A program made the position numbers and the translations under genes. DNA of 60,729 bases from Nemertoderma westbladi (lineage: Eukaryota; Xenacoelomorpha; Nemertodermatida; Nemertodermatidae): contig JAUCBJ010004484.1 in the NCBI GenBank assembly GCA_032718475.1, positions 1 through 60,729 of the forward strand, read 5' to 3'. Of the stretch, positions 1 through 14,200 are shown piece after piece; the stretch's first letter is position 1; the number at the start of each line of letters is the position of its first letter. The notes under the pieces were generated by a model. That model worked only from the letters and a program-made list of their open reading frames with translations. It did no database searches and was not told the origin of the DNA.

Positions 1-1128
1 CTTGCGAACCGAAGTTTAACCTTCTCGAATAATTCAAGAAGTCCTCCCCGCGACTACCGTACTCTCAATCGGCAGCTATATCCCGTCGGGAAGTTTCCCT
101 TCAATCCCCTCTCCTGTTCTCTTCCTCGTATCGGTACGTTCTGTACCCTTCTCTTAGTGTGCAGTGTGTCTCTCCGGGGCGACGGCAATCTCCCGGAGTT
201 CGACCCCACTGACTCCCTAACTCCATCTCTACTACCGACGGCTCGCTATCCGTCCTCGCTCTTCGGTTGCTCGTAGCAACGCTTCTTCTATTCCCTTCAC
301 TTCTTCTCTCTTCGACCTCCCGGTTAAACTCTACTATTCTTCTTCTCTCTTCTGACTGATGTCTTCTCACTCGCCCACTCTCTGCACTAACATCTGACTC
401 TACTCTGTCCGGCTGGACCCTCCTGGGGATACTCGTCATCCCCCTACTATTCTCCGTCGTCGGGTGCCGCGGTTCACCTAACTTGCCCCGCGCATTATCC
501 GCTGACACCTGTGGGACATTCTCTGCCCCCACCCCCCCCCCCCCCCCCCCCCTCTCGCTACTAATCTCTCGTGGTGGGGTACCCGTAGCCCCCCCCCCCC
601 CCCTCCCACCCGCCACTTCTTACTTCACTATCACTTACTTCGCTTCTACGCCCCTCTTGTGGGGCATTATCTGCCCCCCCCCCCCCCCCCCCTCTCTCAT
701 CACTAATCTCCCGTGGTGGGGCGCCCATAGCCCCCCCCCCCCCCCCCCCACTCGCCACTTCTTACTTCGCTACCTCTTACTTCGCTTCCACGCCCCTCTT
801 GTGGGGCATTCTCTGCCCCCCCTCTCTCGCCACTAATCTTCCGTGGTGGGGCGCCCATAGCCCCCCCCCCCCCCCACTCGCCACTTCTTACTTCGCTACC
901 TCTTACTTCACTTCTACACTCCTCTCTAGTCGACGCACTGTGTCTACTGCGGCTGGGTCTGCTCACCCCCGCCTCCCCCTGTCGCGGCCTCGCGGATCGT
1001 TAGGTTGTTGCTATCGTCCGGGGTCCGCGGCGGTGTCCTCTCTCCCTCTAAGTCTCGGGGCTCTGTGTTCATCTTTACTCTTTCGTGGTGGCTGGCAGTC
1101 ACAGTTGTGGTTTGCGGTATAGTTCGAC
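1..1128 (-). mobile_element. LTR retrotransposon, 5' internal region (leader and gag-like start), cut by window edge
   Basis: On the minus strand this follows directly inside the LTR at 1129-1719. A possible gag start at 1072 (reading MNTEPRDLEGERTPP) runs about 42 residues to a TAG near 944. It is followed by low-complexity frames rich in Gly, Ser, Glu and Arg, and then by an Arg/Glu-rich, probably disordered frame to about 101. No protease, reverse transcriptase or integrase is visible, because the rest lies beyond base 1. I did not find a convincing primer-binding site after the LTR edge. The premature stop and homopolymer runs suggest a decayed copy. The superfamily cannot be fixed from this part. 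Confidence 0.55.
486..950 (-). repeat. Tandem repeat with long poly-C/poly-G tracts inside the gag-like region
   Basis: At least three copies of a unit of roughly 125-145 bp follow each other; the shared anchor cgccacttcttacttc recurs near 611, 753 and 879. Unit length varies mainly through the C-runs (about 10-20 bases). On the minus strand the unit encodes Gly-rich peptide (GGGGG, EVRSGEWGGGG). The G-runs on the minus strand could form G-quadruplexes (inference). Confidence 0.75.
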
Positions 1129-1719
1129 TGTGACGGGATCAAGGGATCCCAACCGGGTTTAGTGCTTACGCTTCACAGCAGGCTGATGGGTGGATATGGT
1201 AAAGTGGAAATTGAGTTCGGTGTTCAACTGAAGTGTAATATAGATGATGTTAGCAACTGATAATATAGATACAGGTACCGGTAAGATAATATATGTACAA
1301 CAGCACCGCAATGACGGTCGAACTAGTTGCCGGCCTGCGCCAAACTAATGACTGAGATAACTAAACTGACCGGTACGGTATGCAATATAATATATGTGAT
1401 TGTCACTCTTACATTACTTTGGCCTCTCAATCTAGCGGATGCTTCCCTCGCCCTTATTGGCTAATAGTCTAATTCTCGCCTCTCACCTCTGTGGGAGTGC
1501 TTCCCCCCCCCCCCCCGCTGCTGTTACTCTCCCTCTCGAGGTGGTTTGACCTCTAACCACCTCCCTTTGTGTGGCCTTCCGGGCTGTGCGTTGTCCCCGT
1601 TATTGGGTGTGATACGAGATTAGTTGTGATTAATCTCGTATCTCCAATATTGCTGAAAAGGGCGCCACTGTCCTACAGTACTTTATGAGGGTAATGAGGC
1701 GGAATTGAATCCGCTCACA
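1129..1719 (-). mobile_element. Long terminal repeat (LTR), about 591 bp
   Basis: On the minus strand it begins TGTGAGCGGATTCAATTCC and ends CCCGTCACA, the TG...CA form of an LTR. It shares several blocks with the solo LTR at 51379-51957: the start (GAATTCAATTCCGC-like), the block around 'caataacggggacaac', the AGGTTA...CTCC region, and the CGGATCCCGTCACA-like end. Retrotransposon internal sequence continues to its left. Confidence 0.75.
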
Positions 1720-1908
1720 GGGACTAACGAGGTGAGGAAGTAATGGAGAGATTGGATAATAATATCCAAAGAAAATTGAGTGTGATCTTTATTTGTGACT
1801 GGCTCCTCTTAAAGACATTAAATTGAAAACCATAAACTATATTGATTTGTTAGGAAATCCTTTTTGATTTTGCTTTTTTTTTCTCAAACGATTTTCTTTC
1901 TATTTCAG

Positions 1909-2294
1909 ATCGTCTTTCCTCCGACCACGGCTGGCGGTGTTTCACGGCGTACCTTGTTACTAAGCAACGCCTCCGATGACCCCGTGATGTTCAGCTTCCC
2001 GGAGGATCCGGATGGAATCTTCCGAGTGCGACCCAGTAAGGGAGTCCTCCGCGGGAGGCACCAGATCCTCTGTGTGGAGGCGCGGCCACCCTGGACCAAA
2101 ACCTACAAATCCCGAGTCACATGTTTGATCAACGAGGAACCCAAGTTCTCCAAGGATCTTCTCTTCCTCAGCTCCGCGGAAAGTCCACGCGTATACCTAG
2201 AGAACGACGGATACATTTGGTTCCCACCAGTTCTCGTTCGCTCGCCCGCCTCACAGGATTACACGATACACAACATATCCCGTCTTCCTATTAG
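1909..2294 (+). CDS. CFAP65: CFAP65-like exon a
   Basis: Acceptor ttctatttcag at 1898-1908, donor AG|gtaggc after 2294. It begins at phase 0 and ends with two bases of a codon. It encodes an Ig-like stretch from IVFPPTTAGG to NISRLPI. There is no start codon in frame within the exon, so an upstream exon outside the window is required. Confidence 0.8.
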
Positions 2295-5200
2295 GTAGGC
2301 TATTATTAAGCACTTGATTCATATCGCCACTACTCTACAACACAACTTTATTTAAAATAAAACAGCAACGTATAATTTTGTTACATTATGTTAACTTATT
2401 AGCGCACTGGTCTGAAGTGCTGCAAGCAAAGTAATCAATCACTGACTAACAAACTTCTAGAACAGTTCTTGTTTATTTTCCATTGATGATAGCCATTATA
2501 GGCTAAATTCATTCAAACTTCGACAAGCCGACTTTAGGGCATCCATTTAGAATAAACAAATTAGTTTAGAACTGGAGTAGTTAGAGTATAGAGTACTCTG
2601 GAGTCCCGAATAGAAGGGGCGACACCGCTGTTAATTTTTAAAATTACGTAAACCATTGTGTGAAAAGGGCACTTTACAGCGTTTTATGGCCTTTGTTTAT
2701 TTATTTAAACTTCCCTCGCTACGCTCGTTTGGTACATAAATAAATTCGGGTCATTATGCTGAAAATTGCTACTTTTATTCTCACGCTATAATATAATATT
2801 CATTATAATTATAATGTCAGTAAATAATTAATGGATTAATTAATTAACTCTATTAATCGTTTATCCTAGATTCGAATGGCGTATCTCCCATGGTGACTCC
2901 AAGTATCTCTCGGTCTACCCGAGTCGAGGTCTCATTGGTCCAAACGAATCTCAGTCGCATCGATGGACCCTAACACCTTCATCCGCTCGAAAGTACGCCT
3001 TAAAACCCCGTCTAGTAGTCCAATCAGTGGACGCTGCCTCCGGGACAACCAGCCAATCAGAGTCGTTCCTTCTCAGAGTTGTCGGACAAGGAAGTCCCGA
3101 TAAACTCGGTTGCGATTCCACGTTCCTCGACTTCGAAGATGTTTGCGTCGGTAGCGCCTCCTACCGGGAGATCGTTGTATTCAACGACTCGGAGTGCACC
3201 GTCCGCTGCGCGCTGCACGTGGACGACGACTCTGGGTGTCTCACTCTAGCTCAGCGCCATCTAGTACTACCCGGGCGAACTCGGCAAGCTGTACTCGCTA
3301 CGGTCGCCCCGCTACAACGTGGGGATTTCCTGCACTCGGTGAGCTACGAGTTGGTGACCGCGATCCCGGAGGAGGAATCGGTTGGGTCGACTCCGCGAGG
3401 CGAATTAACCGAGTTGTGCCAGATCGGTGTCACTGGGACCTTCCCGGTACTACGCGTGATGGACGCACGAAGTCGCGGCTCCGCATCTAACTTCAATAAG
3501 CCAAGACTTTGGTCTATGCTTCGGTTAGACTATCTCAACCAGGTTAGTCGTGTCACTTTATTTCATTTAACTTTATCCTCGAAGAGCCGTACAATATTTC
3601 CCTGTAAATTGCAGATCATTAGTTTATTTCCCTTTAAGCCCAAGTACTATAGATTTATTTTATTTATTGTAAATACTCAATTTATATATTAATGCCACAG
3701 AGACACTGTTTATTCATTCTCTCTGTTGTATAATCTCACTTTTTCCATTCCAGCATATATAATTTTATTTATCGCCCAGCCGCCAACATTATTTCCCTCC
3801 TATTAGTAATATTTCACGGTATCTCCATTCCAGGCATGTAATTTTAAAACGCGATAAAAATATCGCTTTATTTTCCCTTTCAGTCGTATAATCGAACTGT
3901 ATTTCCTTCCATGTCGTATAATCACTTTATTTCCCAGGCCCTGGACTCTGACCCCGGACAGGAGGAGCTCCTGTACTCCACATCGACTCGCTTCAGTACA
4001 ACGCCCACGCCCCCCTTCTACACCCGATCAAAGACGAGTTTCGATATGGGGGCGGCCCCGGTTGGCTCTACGCCGTCCACCATCTCGCTGCTGCTACACA
4101 ACCCCGGCACTGTGGCGGCGCAGTGGGCCTTCCTATACCCGCGGGACCTCCAGCTTGAGATCGAGAACTGGGCCCAGACCGGCGAGTTCTCAGCCGAGGA
4201 AATCGCCCACATGCGGATCCAGGACAATCACGTGTTCCAGGTAGAGCCGCGAAGGGGCCTCCTAGGGCCCGGCCAATCGGCTCCCGTTGCTATTAGTTAC
4301 AGTCACGTGTTCGCAGGGAACGATCGGTTGCCGATTCTGCTGAAAATCGATCGAGGAAGGGAAGTTCTTATTAACTTTACAGGTTCGTACCGGTACCGGT
4401 AATATTATCTTATACTTTATTTCAAGAAAACCCTGAGCGGCCAGTTTTGTAATCTTTTTTTCTTGCCCCGACTTTAGCCTCGGGGTCCAAACAAACTTGA
4501 TTGGATGTTTGTTGTTATAGACACACCAGCCAATAATATGTGTTTCCCCGAGTTATGTTAAGTCGTTCAAACGAATTGCAAAAGTTGGGGAAACAAAAAA
4601 AAGATTACAAAAATAGCCCGATCTGGGCCACCATATGTATCCGTGAATTTTTAATAAAAAAAATTCCCATCCTTATTTATACAGCAAGATTCTTCAATAT
4701 GTAAGAAGAATATCCTTATTAAAATTTGATAAGAACTTTGGATAAACAACAACATAAGCCTAAACATATTGAACACTCTCAAGCAACTTATATTTACATA
4801 TAATCAACTTTTTTTCTGTATAAAACATAACCCATAATTTTACACTGGTTTATGTGGTTTATTGTTTACACTGGTTTATGTGGTTTATTGTTTACACTGG
4901 TTTATGTGGTTTATTGTTTACACTGGTTTATGTGGTTTATTGTTTACAGTGGTTTATGTGGTTTATTGTTTACACTGGTTTATGTGGTTTATTGTTTACA
5001 CTGGTTTATGTGGTTTATTGTTTACACTGGTTTATGTGGTTTATTGTTTACACTGGTTTATGTGGTTTATTGTTTACACTGGTTTATGTGGTTTATTGTT
5101 TACACTGGTTTATGTGGTTTATTGTTTACACTGGTTTATGTGGTTTATTGTTTACAGTGGTTTATGTGGTTTATTGTTTACAGTGGTTTATGTGGTTTAT

Positions 5201-8200
5201 TGTTTACACTGGTTTATGTGGTTTATTGTTTACACTGGTTTATGTGGTTTATTGTTTACACTGGTTTATGTGGTTTATTGTTTACACTGGTTTATGTGGT
5301 TTATTGTTTACACTGGTTTATGTGGTTTATTGTTTACACTGGTTTATGTGGTTTATTGTTTACACTGGTTTATGTGGTTTATTGTTTACAGTGGTTTATG
5401 TGGTTTATTGTTTACACTGGTTTATGTGGTTTATTGTTTACACTGGTTTATGTGGTTTATTGTTTACAGTGGTTTATGTGGTTTATTGTTTACACTGGTT
5501 TATGTGGTTTATTGTTTACACTGGTTTATGTGGTTTATTGTTTACACTGGTTTATGTGGTTTATTGTTTACACTGGTTTATGTGGTTTATTGTTTACACT
5601 GGTTTATGTGTTTTATTGTTTACACTGGTTTATGTGGTTTATTGTTTACACTGGTTTATGTGGTTTATTGTTTACACTGGTTTATGTGGTTTATTGTTTA
5701 CAGTGGTTTATGTGGTTTATTGTTTACACTGGTTTATGTGGTTTATTGTTTACACTGGTTTATGTGGTTTATTGTTTACAGTGGTTTATGTGGTTTATTG
5801 TTTACACTGGTTTATGTGGTTTATTGTTTACACTGGTTTATGTGGTTTATTGTTTACACTGGTTTATGTGGTTTATTGTTTACAGTAGTTTATGTGGTTT
5901 ATTGTTTACAGTGGTTTATGTTGTTTATTGTTTACACTGGTTTATGTGGTTTATTGTTTACACTGGTTTATGTGGTTTATTGTTTACACTGGTTTATGTG
6001 GTTTATTGTTTACAGTGGTTTATGTGGTTTATTGTTTACAGTGGTTTATGTGGTTTATTGTTTAAACTGGTTTGTGTGGTTTATTGTTTACAGTGGTTTA
6101 TTGTTTACAGTGGTTTATGTGGTTTATTGTTTACACTGGTTTATGTGGTTTATTGTTTACAGTGGTTATTGTCTATGTAAATTTCTCTAGGTTCCACCAT
6201 AGAACGTGGTCGCAAATACATCCACTATGAAACGAAATACTTTCAGTTTTCACCGGTAGCTATAGGCCTAACGAGGTCTCCCTTACAGACATACAGTCTG
6301 TATAATGCTGGGTCTGTTCCTCTGGAATTTCAGGTTAGTTGTGGACCGAGACATAGTATTTAGTAGATTCGCCCATGTGAAGAATACCAGGATTTCACTT
6401 TTCGGTCGTCTTTTTTTTGGAATTTTATATATGAAGATATTTTATAGCTCTTATTTCTGTCTTATAACCTGTACATATACTAATTCGTTTATTGTTTTGG
6501 TTAGATTTAGCCTTTCTGTAACCTGTGTTTTTTGTGAAAACCTAATGGTATTCTTCACATGGGGGTAACTGCAGAGTGAAATATAAAAGCAGAAAGTCTG
6601 GTAATCTTCACATGGGCCAAATGATTGATTTCTCCATTTCAACTTAATTAACAAACACAAAAATAACACAAATTTCAACAATCGTAGTTCATCAACTATA
6701 CGCTCACCATCACCTCAACAATACTGTATAAATATCCTAAGAGACAGTATAATTAATACATGGACGATACTACTGTAATTGATCTCGCTAAGGAATGTAA
6801 TTATAATATTTTTAAACATACACAAGAGTTAAATATATGATGTACAATTATAAAATGAGACCATTCTCATAATCTAATAAACGATCCCGGACAATAGGAA
6901 AAATATTGTTTTTATTCTTAAATTGTTACTTTTTCGCTCGAATATACTCGAAAATAGGGAGAAAAAGTACTACTTATTTTCCCTATTGCATTGGTTTTAC
7001 TTTTTTTTCCCGGCGAAAATAGAACAATAAAATATTTTTGGTGGAATTTCTGAAATTGTATTACATATGTTGAAAGAGCATCGACGTAGAAAAGGTTTGC
7101 AAGTAATTTGAGTAAAATCCATTCACACACTCGACTCAAAAGTTATTGCAACTTTAGTGTCTGCAAGGCGAACTCCAAAACGGAACTCAATATCCAATAT
7201 TGGTTTATGTAGTTAAGCGGCTCTCTAGTTACGTAATAAATATTCGAGAACACTAAATTATTTAACATTGAGTAAGGCAGCATCAGGAGAGTAACTATGG
7301 AAGCAATATAGTAAAATACTATACAGTTCAATTTATTTTGTAACATTAGGCCTATCGCTATTCGCTTTATTAAAGAATTAAGCAACAAAAAAGTATCAAT
7401 GTAAAAATAAAATTGGAAATGTATTACATGAAAAAAACCTGGAAAATTGTTTTTAAATATTATCTTGTGGCTCGACCCTTTATTAACCTCTCTGGCGCTC
7501 GGTAAATAAAATGCCTCTAGAATTAATAAAAAAAGTTCTAATTTTTTCCCATTTAATAAATAATTATTCTTGAATAGCGAAATAAATATTAATTAATTAT
7601 TTATGTACTAAATTCCAATCAGATTGATGAAACCCCCTTGACGGATCTGAAAAGGGACAACTGTGATTGGCCAGTATTGCAGTGTTTCACACCCAGGGGA
7701 ACTATAGAACCGGGTGCCGTGGCCACTTTGGATTGGATGTTTAATCCGTTGGAGGCGACCAATTACAGCGTCGATGTACCTATACAGGTATTCTATTGTA
7801 ACAACTAATAAGTATTTTTTTAGAAGACCGTTCGGTAGTACTTCTTACTGTAAAACAGTATTTTGTTTCTGTATGTATCTATGAATATCATGTAAAGTCA
7901 ACGACCATTTTGGTGTCATTTTCGGCTCTAGGCTGAAAAGTAGTGTAGCAAATATTTCAAAATGTTAAATTTTGCCCTTTGTTGGGTAATTCTGAATCTA
8001 CACTGTGGGGACGGTTTTTAAGGTCGCTGATCACGATTCAACTCGTTAAAATTATTTCACGATATCGCAAAGATCGTTTTATGTGATTGCCTGGGGCGAC
8101 GAAAAATACAAGTAGCATAAAATTTCGAACTCCCAAAAATTTAATTTGTTTGGATATTTTGAAGGTTTTTCGAGGTCGCTGATCACGATAGAACTTGTTA

Positions 8201-11200
8201 TAAATCTTTTATGGTAGTGTAAGAGTGTAACTATACAATTTATTAGCGATATGTGCTACTTGTATTTTTCGTGCCACATTGGCACATTTTAAAAATATCA
8301 TAGACATTCAGACTCTGAATTTTTGAGAGTCAAATTCGAATTTAGCTATACAGAAAACTCATAAAGCCATAAAAACTGGTTGATTTGGTAATTACTTACG
8401 ATTATCTAATATTTGGTACTTGTCATTTTCGTTCCACTTTGCATTGGCACAAAAAAATACCACAATGAATCGGATACTATATCAGCTTCCCATAAAACCC
8501 GTAATGTGATAAAATTAGATTAATTTGGTGGGTTTTTTTTTTACATAATCCTATTCGCATAACTTTTTTTAGTGCTCTAGAGGGACATTCCTAATTACCA
8601 GAAATCTTTTCGAATCCTCAATTTAAGTTATAGATTCTAGAATCGTAATCAGCATCCAAAATATCCTTAAAATATCCTCCTTTATATCGCAAATATATTT
8701 AGTTTAGCGAGCCATAAAAACCTTTTAAAATTTCGGCACGAAAAATATTGGAGATGGGTGCCAGAAAGGGACCACAGCACGAAAACTAACATAGCCATAT
8801 AATTGGCGTTTACGCTGTTGGATAGCCCGTAAAATTTTAGGAAAAGTCACGAAATCTCGGTTTTCCCAACATAACTGGCTCAAAGATACAGATTATTTAC
8901 AAAAATTTATAAGGCCCCAAATGGGCCAAACAAATAGGTTCTAATCTAAGTAAGTTATATGACCCAATGGTAGAATAAGTTAGACATAGTGTAGTTTTTG
9001 GTACCACCACTAAAGTTACATTGCTTCTTGTACAGAATAAATAATTATGCATCGTGTATAATAATACTGTTTTACCATTCGGAAAATAGTATCCCTCCTA
9101 AGACAATAGTAATGCTTGCAGCAACTACGTGCGTGGTTGTTTGTGCTGCATTGGTCTCAGTAACCAATGATGTAGATGTAGACCCACCTTCGGTAGTGGA
9201 TTCATTGACTCTGTGTTTCCATTGTTCTGCTGGAGGGCACGGGCCCGTGGGACAGCACTGATATTGGCAAGCTTCGTGTGTTTCTGTGAGTTCAACCTTT
9301 ATCCAATTGGTAATCGCCATAAGTCTTACTAGAAAGTCATCTCTGTTCTCCGGGGCGGCATCAGGTAGAGAAACTGTCACGAAATGGGTGCAAAACGCTT
9401 CGTTTAAAGGGACGCAATTGTAATCGGCCACGTGGCATACCCCGGTTTGATAATCGAACACGATCTCCTCATTGTACTCCTCCGAATAGCCAGCAAGTGT
9501 GTATGATGCAACGGCACAACTGAAACACTCGCTAAACGTGGCATTACCTTGAACGAAGTCGTTGCTTTTCGCAAAGTGAGATATTCTATCTTGATACTTT
9601 TTTAATAAGGCGTCGTTCTTGCTGGTAATCGACCAGTCCATTCCAACTGGACACGTGAAGTTGGAGACTGCCTTAGTAGCAGGGAGTATAGTTATAACAA
9701 ATAGAGTATATATGATTTGCATTTTATAACTGCTAGCTACCCTTACATTCATACAATACAGAGCAGTACAGAGCAGAGTAATTCCACGCCAATTGTAAAT
9801 AATCCCACGCCTAATATTCTAAAAGAGGTGAATTATTTAACTATATTACACAGCGAAATTTTAACACAACATAACTAATTCACAGCGAGATTTTATTCTC
9901 TATAGCACATTGAGACAGGGGGGAAACTCGACGCAATAGTGAAGGTTTAGAATCCGGTATGTTTCGTATTTTTGCTAGAATCAGCAGCCGAAATAACAGA
10001 ATAAATTATGCCGAAATAATTAATTAACTATATTCAGTACATTCAGTTTGGGTTTATCGCTACAAATATAGTGAGGCTTTGTTTTTTCAAATCGAACTAA
10101 CAAATTTTATTGAATTAATTTAAATTGGGTTTTCTACAATATTTCTAACTCTCGTTTATTGTTTTGGTTCCTTTCAACACGCCTCCAGCCTACTTCTTTA
10201 GTAACCTGCCAAGAAGAAGGGTCAACTACTACACGACTACTACTATTACTATCGACATGCTGCATTGCAGCTGTCTTATATATATATTACATATATATTA
10301 AGAATTCTGTGCCGGGTTGTCGACAAAATTGCGCCGCCACAACTCCCTATCACCCATGACACTTGCTAGATCATCCGCATCTTCAAGGCCAGTGTCCTTT
10401 AAGATGCGTCTCAAGAACGTCATGGGCTGTCCACCATGCTTATTCACTCCATGAGGCTGCCAAAGTATAAGATTATGCACTGGCTGGTCCTCACGGCGAA
10501 AGCAATGTCCTGCAAAGCGGAGGCGATTTTGTTCTAGTGTCAAGCTTGGGGGAACCAATGAGACACCTCCAATGTTATATAGTGTCTGGTTGGAGATGTG
10601 TACATTGTACTTGACACAGTGAACCCGGCGTAGCATTCTTGTGAATGTGCCATCCAGAGATTTGGTGTCCTCAGCAGTTAGAGCCCAGCATGGACTCCCA
10701 TAGAGGAGTACTGGAACTACTGCTGCTCTAAATATTCGGACCTTAAGGTTCCGTTTTATTCTATGGGACTTCCAAATCCTGGAAAGATTATTCAATACTG
10801 CCCATGCCGTCCCATTACGTATGAGAAGTTATTCACCTTACTTTCTGATACATGGTCCACTACACGGCACCTGCTTGCATGGACCTTAACATCAACACAT
10901 CCCTAATGAGCTGTCATGTGCTTCTATAGTATACTGCAACCTTCAGGAGCAGGTTACAGTGGCGCGTTATTTTAACCAAAGCAATTCACTAAACACAATA
11001 GAACAGAATACAGTTTTACCTTTGAGAGTAATCAGCTGTTATTTGCGTCCAATTTCCCATGGAAATGGATGAATTTTTATTGCGTCCAGTACCCCCCCCC
11101 CCCCCCCCCCCCCCCCTCCCCTATCTGACTGTAAGATAACTACAACTCTGTAACGTAACTGCCTGAGCTGTAGTACCGGTAGGTTTAAATATTTTCTACT

Positions 11201-14200
11201 CACCTTTACCTTTAAGAATCTTTCTAATGTTTGTTTTTATTTTTTATACCAACATTTTAACATTAGATCATCTATGTTAAAACCTACAGTATAAGCACTT
11301 AATTTTAGCGAATTTTATCTTTTATTGTGAGTACTTTGTGGCTGCGTTACGTAATGTTGAAATTTTGGAATAAATAGTTTATACTTCCTTCTAAATCAGG
11401 AATCGTCAAATGAGTGCCATGACCATTACTTACTATGTAGGCCTACATTATAACTAATAATATGGTGATGTTAATGATGTACTGTACATAATATTGTGTT
11501 GAGTCCATCCTGGTGTAATATAGTACTGAATCGATCGGTTGTTGTTACCATATCCCTCACATGCAGCGGCAGTATTACTAATGTAGGTTTATTCTATACA
11601 GCGATTAAATAGTTCTCCTAACTACGCATTATCGACATCTTTCATATCCATTCACAGTGTTACATGGAGCAAATGAAGCAACAAACATAGAGGCATAATA
11701 ATATGTTGTAATTATATTGCATGAATGCAATAATTGGAAATTTGAAGAACAAAATTCAACGAAATAGGCAGAGGGGCTTTAGGCATCATCACGCAAGCGG
11801 TTGAATAATGGGTTTTGCTGGAAAAATAAGTTATTGTATTAGCCAGTAACTGAAACATCATTATAATTATAAATAATTTTCTTAAAGAGAAGTAGATCAG
11901 CCTACTACTGTAACTTAGAACTGTTTCTTTGCTAAAGATATCATTTTTATTCAGTATAGCCATAGCGTCACATGAAAGTTTATAGATGGGCATATATATT
12001 CTGGGTGTGTGACAATGAGTCCTACTACAGTAGGCCTACAGAGTAGTAACCTTGTGAAGGTGTGGAGCGGAGACGTATCGAATGGCGTTCGCTATTGGGG
12101 TGTCTGTGTGTGTGGGTGTTTTCCGGTCGGAAGCCAACATTATAATAACTATAACCATAGTTTAATGTAATACTGTTCGATGAGATAGTAGGGGCATGGC
12201 CTACTCGTGTACACCATGTCCCAGAATACAGTGTCGTTATTCAGTGACACGGACCCCCCCCCCCCCCCCCCCTAATTTTTCTACAAATCTTAATGAGATT
12301 GCATGAAATTTGAAACATAGATAGTTTCACCTCCCGACCACTGACTGGATGAGCCAGAATTTTTATTTTTGCTTTCAATCTTTAGCTACATGCGTTTAAA
12401 AATAGTGTCTCCAGCAATATTACACCAGTTACACCGCAGTTATTCTTCTACCTTATAGCTGTGTATGCTATAGCATAAGGCACAGCTTATAGCTGTGCCT
12501 TATAGCTTATAACTGTTGTTGGTACCAATGGAAAGCTGGTCATGCAAGGATTCCAAATATGTAACGCAATTTGAATTTCGTTGAAAAATAGCTGAGATAT
12601 GGGCGTTCAAATGTTGCCTGGTTTTGCACCGGCGCGAGGCTATTATATTCTATTTAATAAATGCATCATAATCTGGAATATTTTTTAAATGTATGAATAG
12701 CTACGTTTACAATAGTATGATTAAATCAACAACAACAACATCCGGTTTTAGGCCCCATATATATGGCAAACGATAAGTACATACAGTCATCATGATTATG
12801 ATATTTATATACATAAGATACAGTATGTTAATGATTTATCTTGAAAGATCAAGATAGTTTTGAACTAATTCAATACGGGTACGGGCATGTTGGTCAACCT
12901 TGTTAAGAAGGGCGTTGCAATAGGCTAGAGTGAAGTTTTCCCCTGGTGTCATATTTTGGCATGAGGACTTCTCAGCCATTTTTACGCACTGCCTTATTGA
13001 GTACTCGTGGATGGCTAAAGAGCATAGACTTGGAAAGTCGTAGATCCATGCTCCTTCGACATACGATTTGAAAAGTGCACTACTACGGCCGCTACAATGT
13101 TCACATAAAATATTTGTGAATAGGTAGGTTATCTTCCTGTTGCCGGAGTTGAATAATTGGTTGATCAATCTCAGTTGTTTCGCCCTTAGATATAGTTCGG
13201 TGTCGACTTCGAAAAGTCCATAAAGTACTTTAGTTGGAAGACGATTATCTTGTCGAGCTATTGACCTCATTGCCTTTCTGCAGGTTTTGCTGACATTAGA
13301 AATCGTTTCAGTAGATAATGTGGCAGCGCCATATGATATGCTCGGTAGGCAGACGGCTCGCCATATCAGACTTGTTATGTCTAGTGATGCTTCATCTACT
13401 GCTAGACCGCGGTGATTTAGTTGAGAGACATTCTGCCATACTTTTGCTTTAACAATGTTCTCCATCTTATGGGGTTCTGCTGGCAGTGGCAGCCCCATAT
13501 ACATGCAGGATGCTTCTGAACGTAGAGTCAAAACTTCTGATTCCAGATAATCATGTGTGTTCGATTTTCCATTTGTTTCTATAGACAAGAAATGGCATTT
13601 CTTTGTATTCAGTAGCAGGTTGTGGTCCTCAAAGTATTTCGATGCCTTTTCCAGCATTGCGGTCAGGTCTGGTTTAATGTTCGCCAACAGGATAATGTCA
13701 TCAGCATAGCTTATTATGCTATATGATTCTGTACCTATATGTGATCCAAGTTCCGAAGAGCTAATGTCCCTAATTAAATCATATAGGTAAAAGTTGAAGA
13801 GGAGCGGAGATAGGACGCCACCTTGCCGGACCCCCTGTTGTAAACTAAAATTGTCGGTAAAGAGATAACCGCAACTTTTTAGGTAGGCATTCGAGTTGTT
13901 GTAGTACATTTCAAGTGCATCAATGACTGTAGTACAGGCCCCGGCAGATCGTATTTTCCTGAATAGTTTTGGGTATGATACAGTGTCGAATGCAGAGGAT
14001 AAGTCGAGGCTTAAAATGTACATCTGCGAATTGCTGTTTGTGAATTTGTTGATGATGCTGGTTACAGATTGATGTGCCATTTCTGACCCAATTTTTGGTC
14101 TGTACCCGAATTGCAGATCATGGGCTTGCAGTGCAGAAAGTTCGCTTAGTAGTGAGATTTCCCACAGCTTTGCGATTGTCACTATGACGCTTATATTACG

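Noticed and set aside
4852-6190. Three overlapping ORFs of 344-442 residues (repeats of YTGLCGLLFTLVYVVYCLHWF)
   Set aside because: They are open only because the 26-bp satellite unit lacks stops in all frames; all three + frames give the same peptide cycle.
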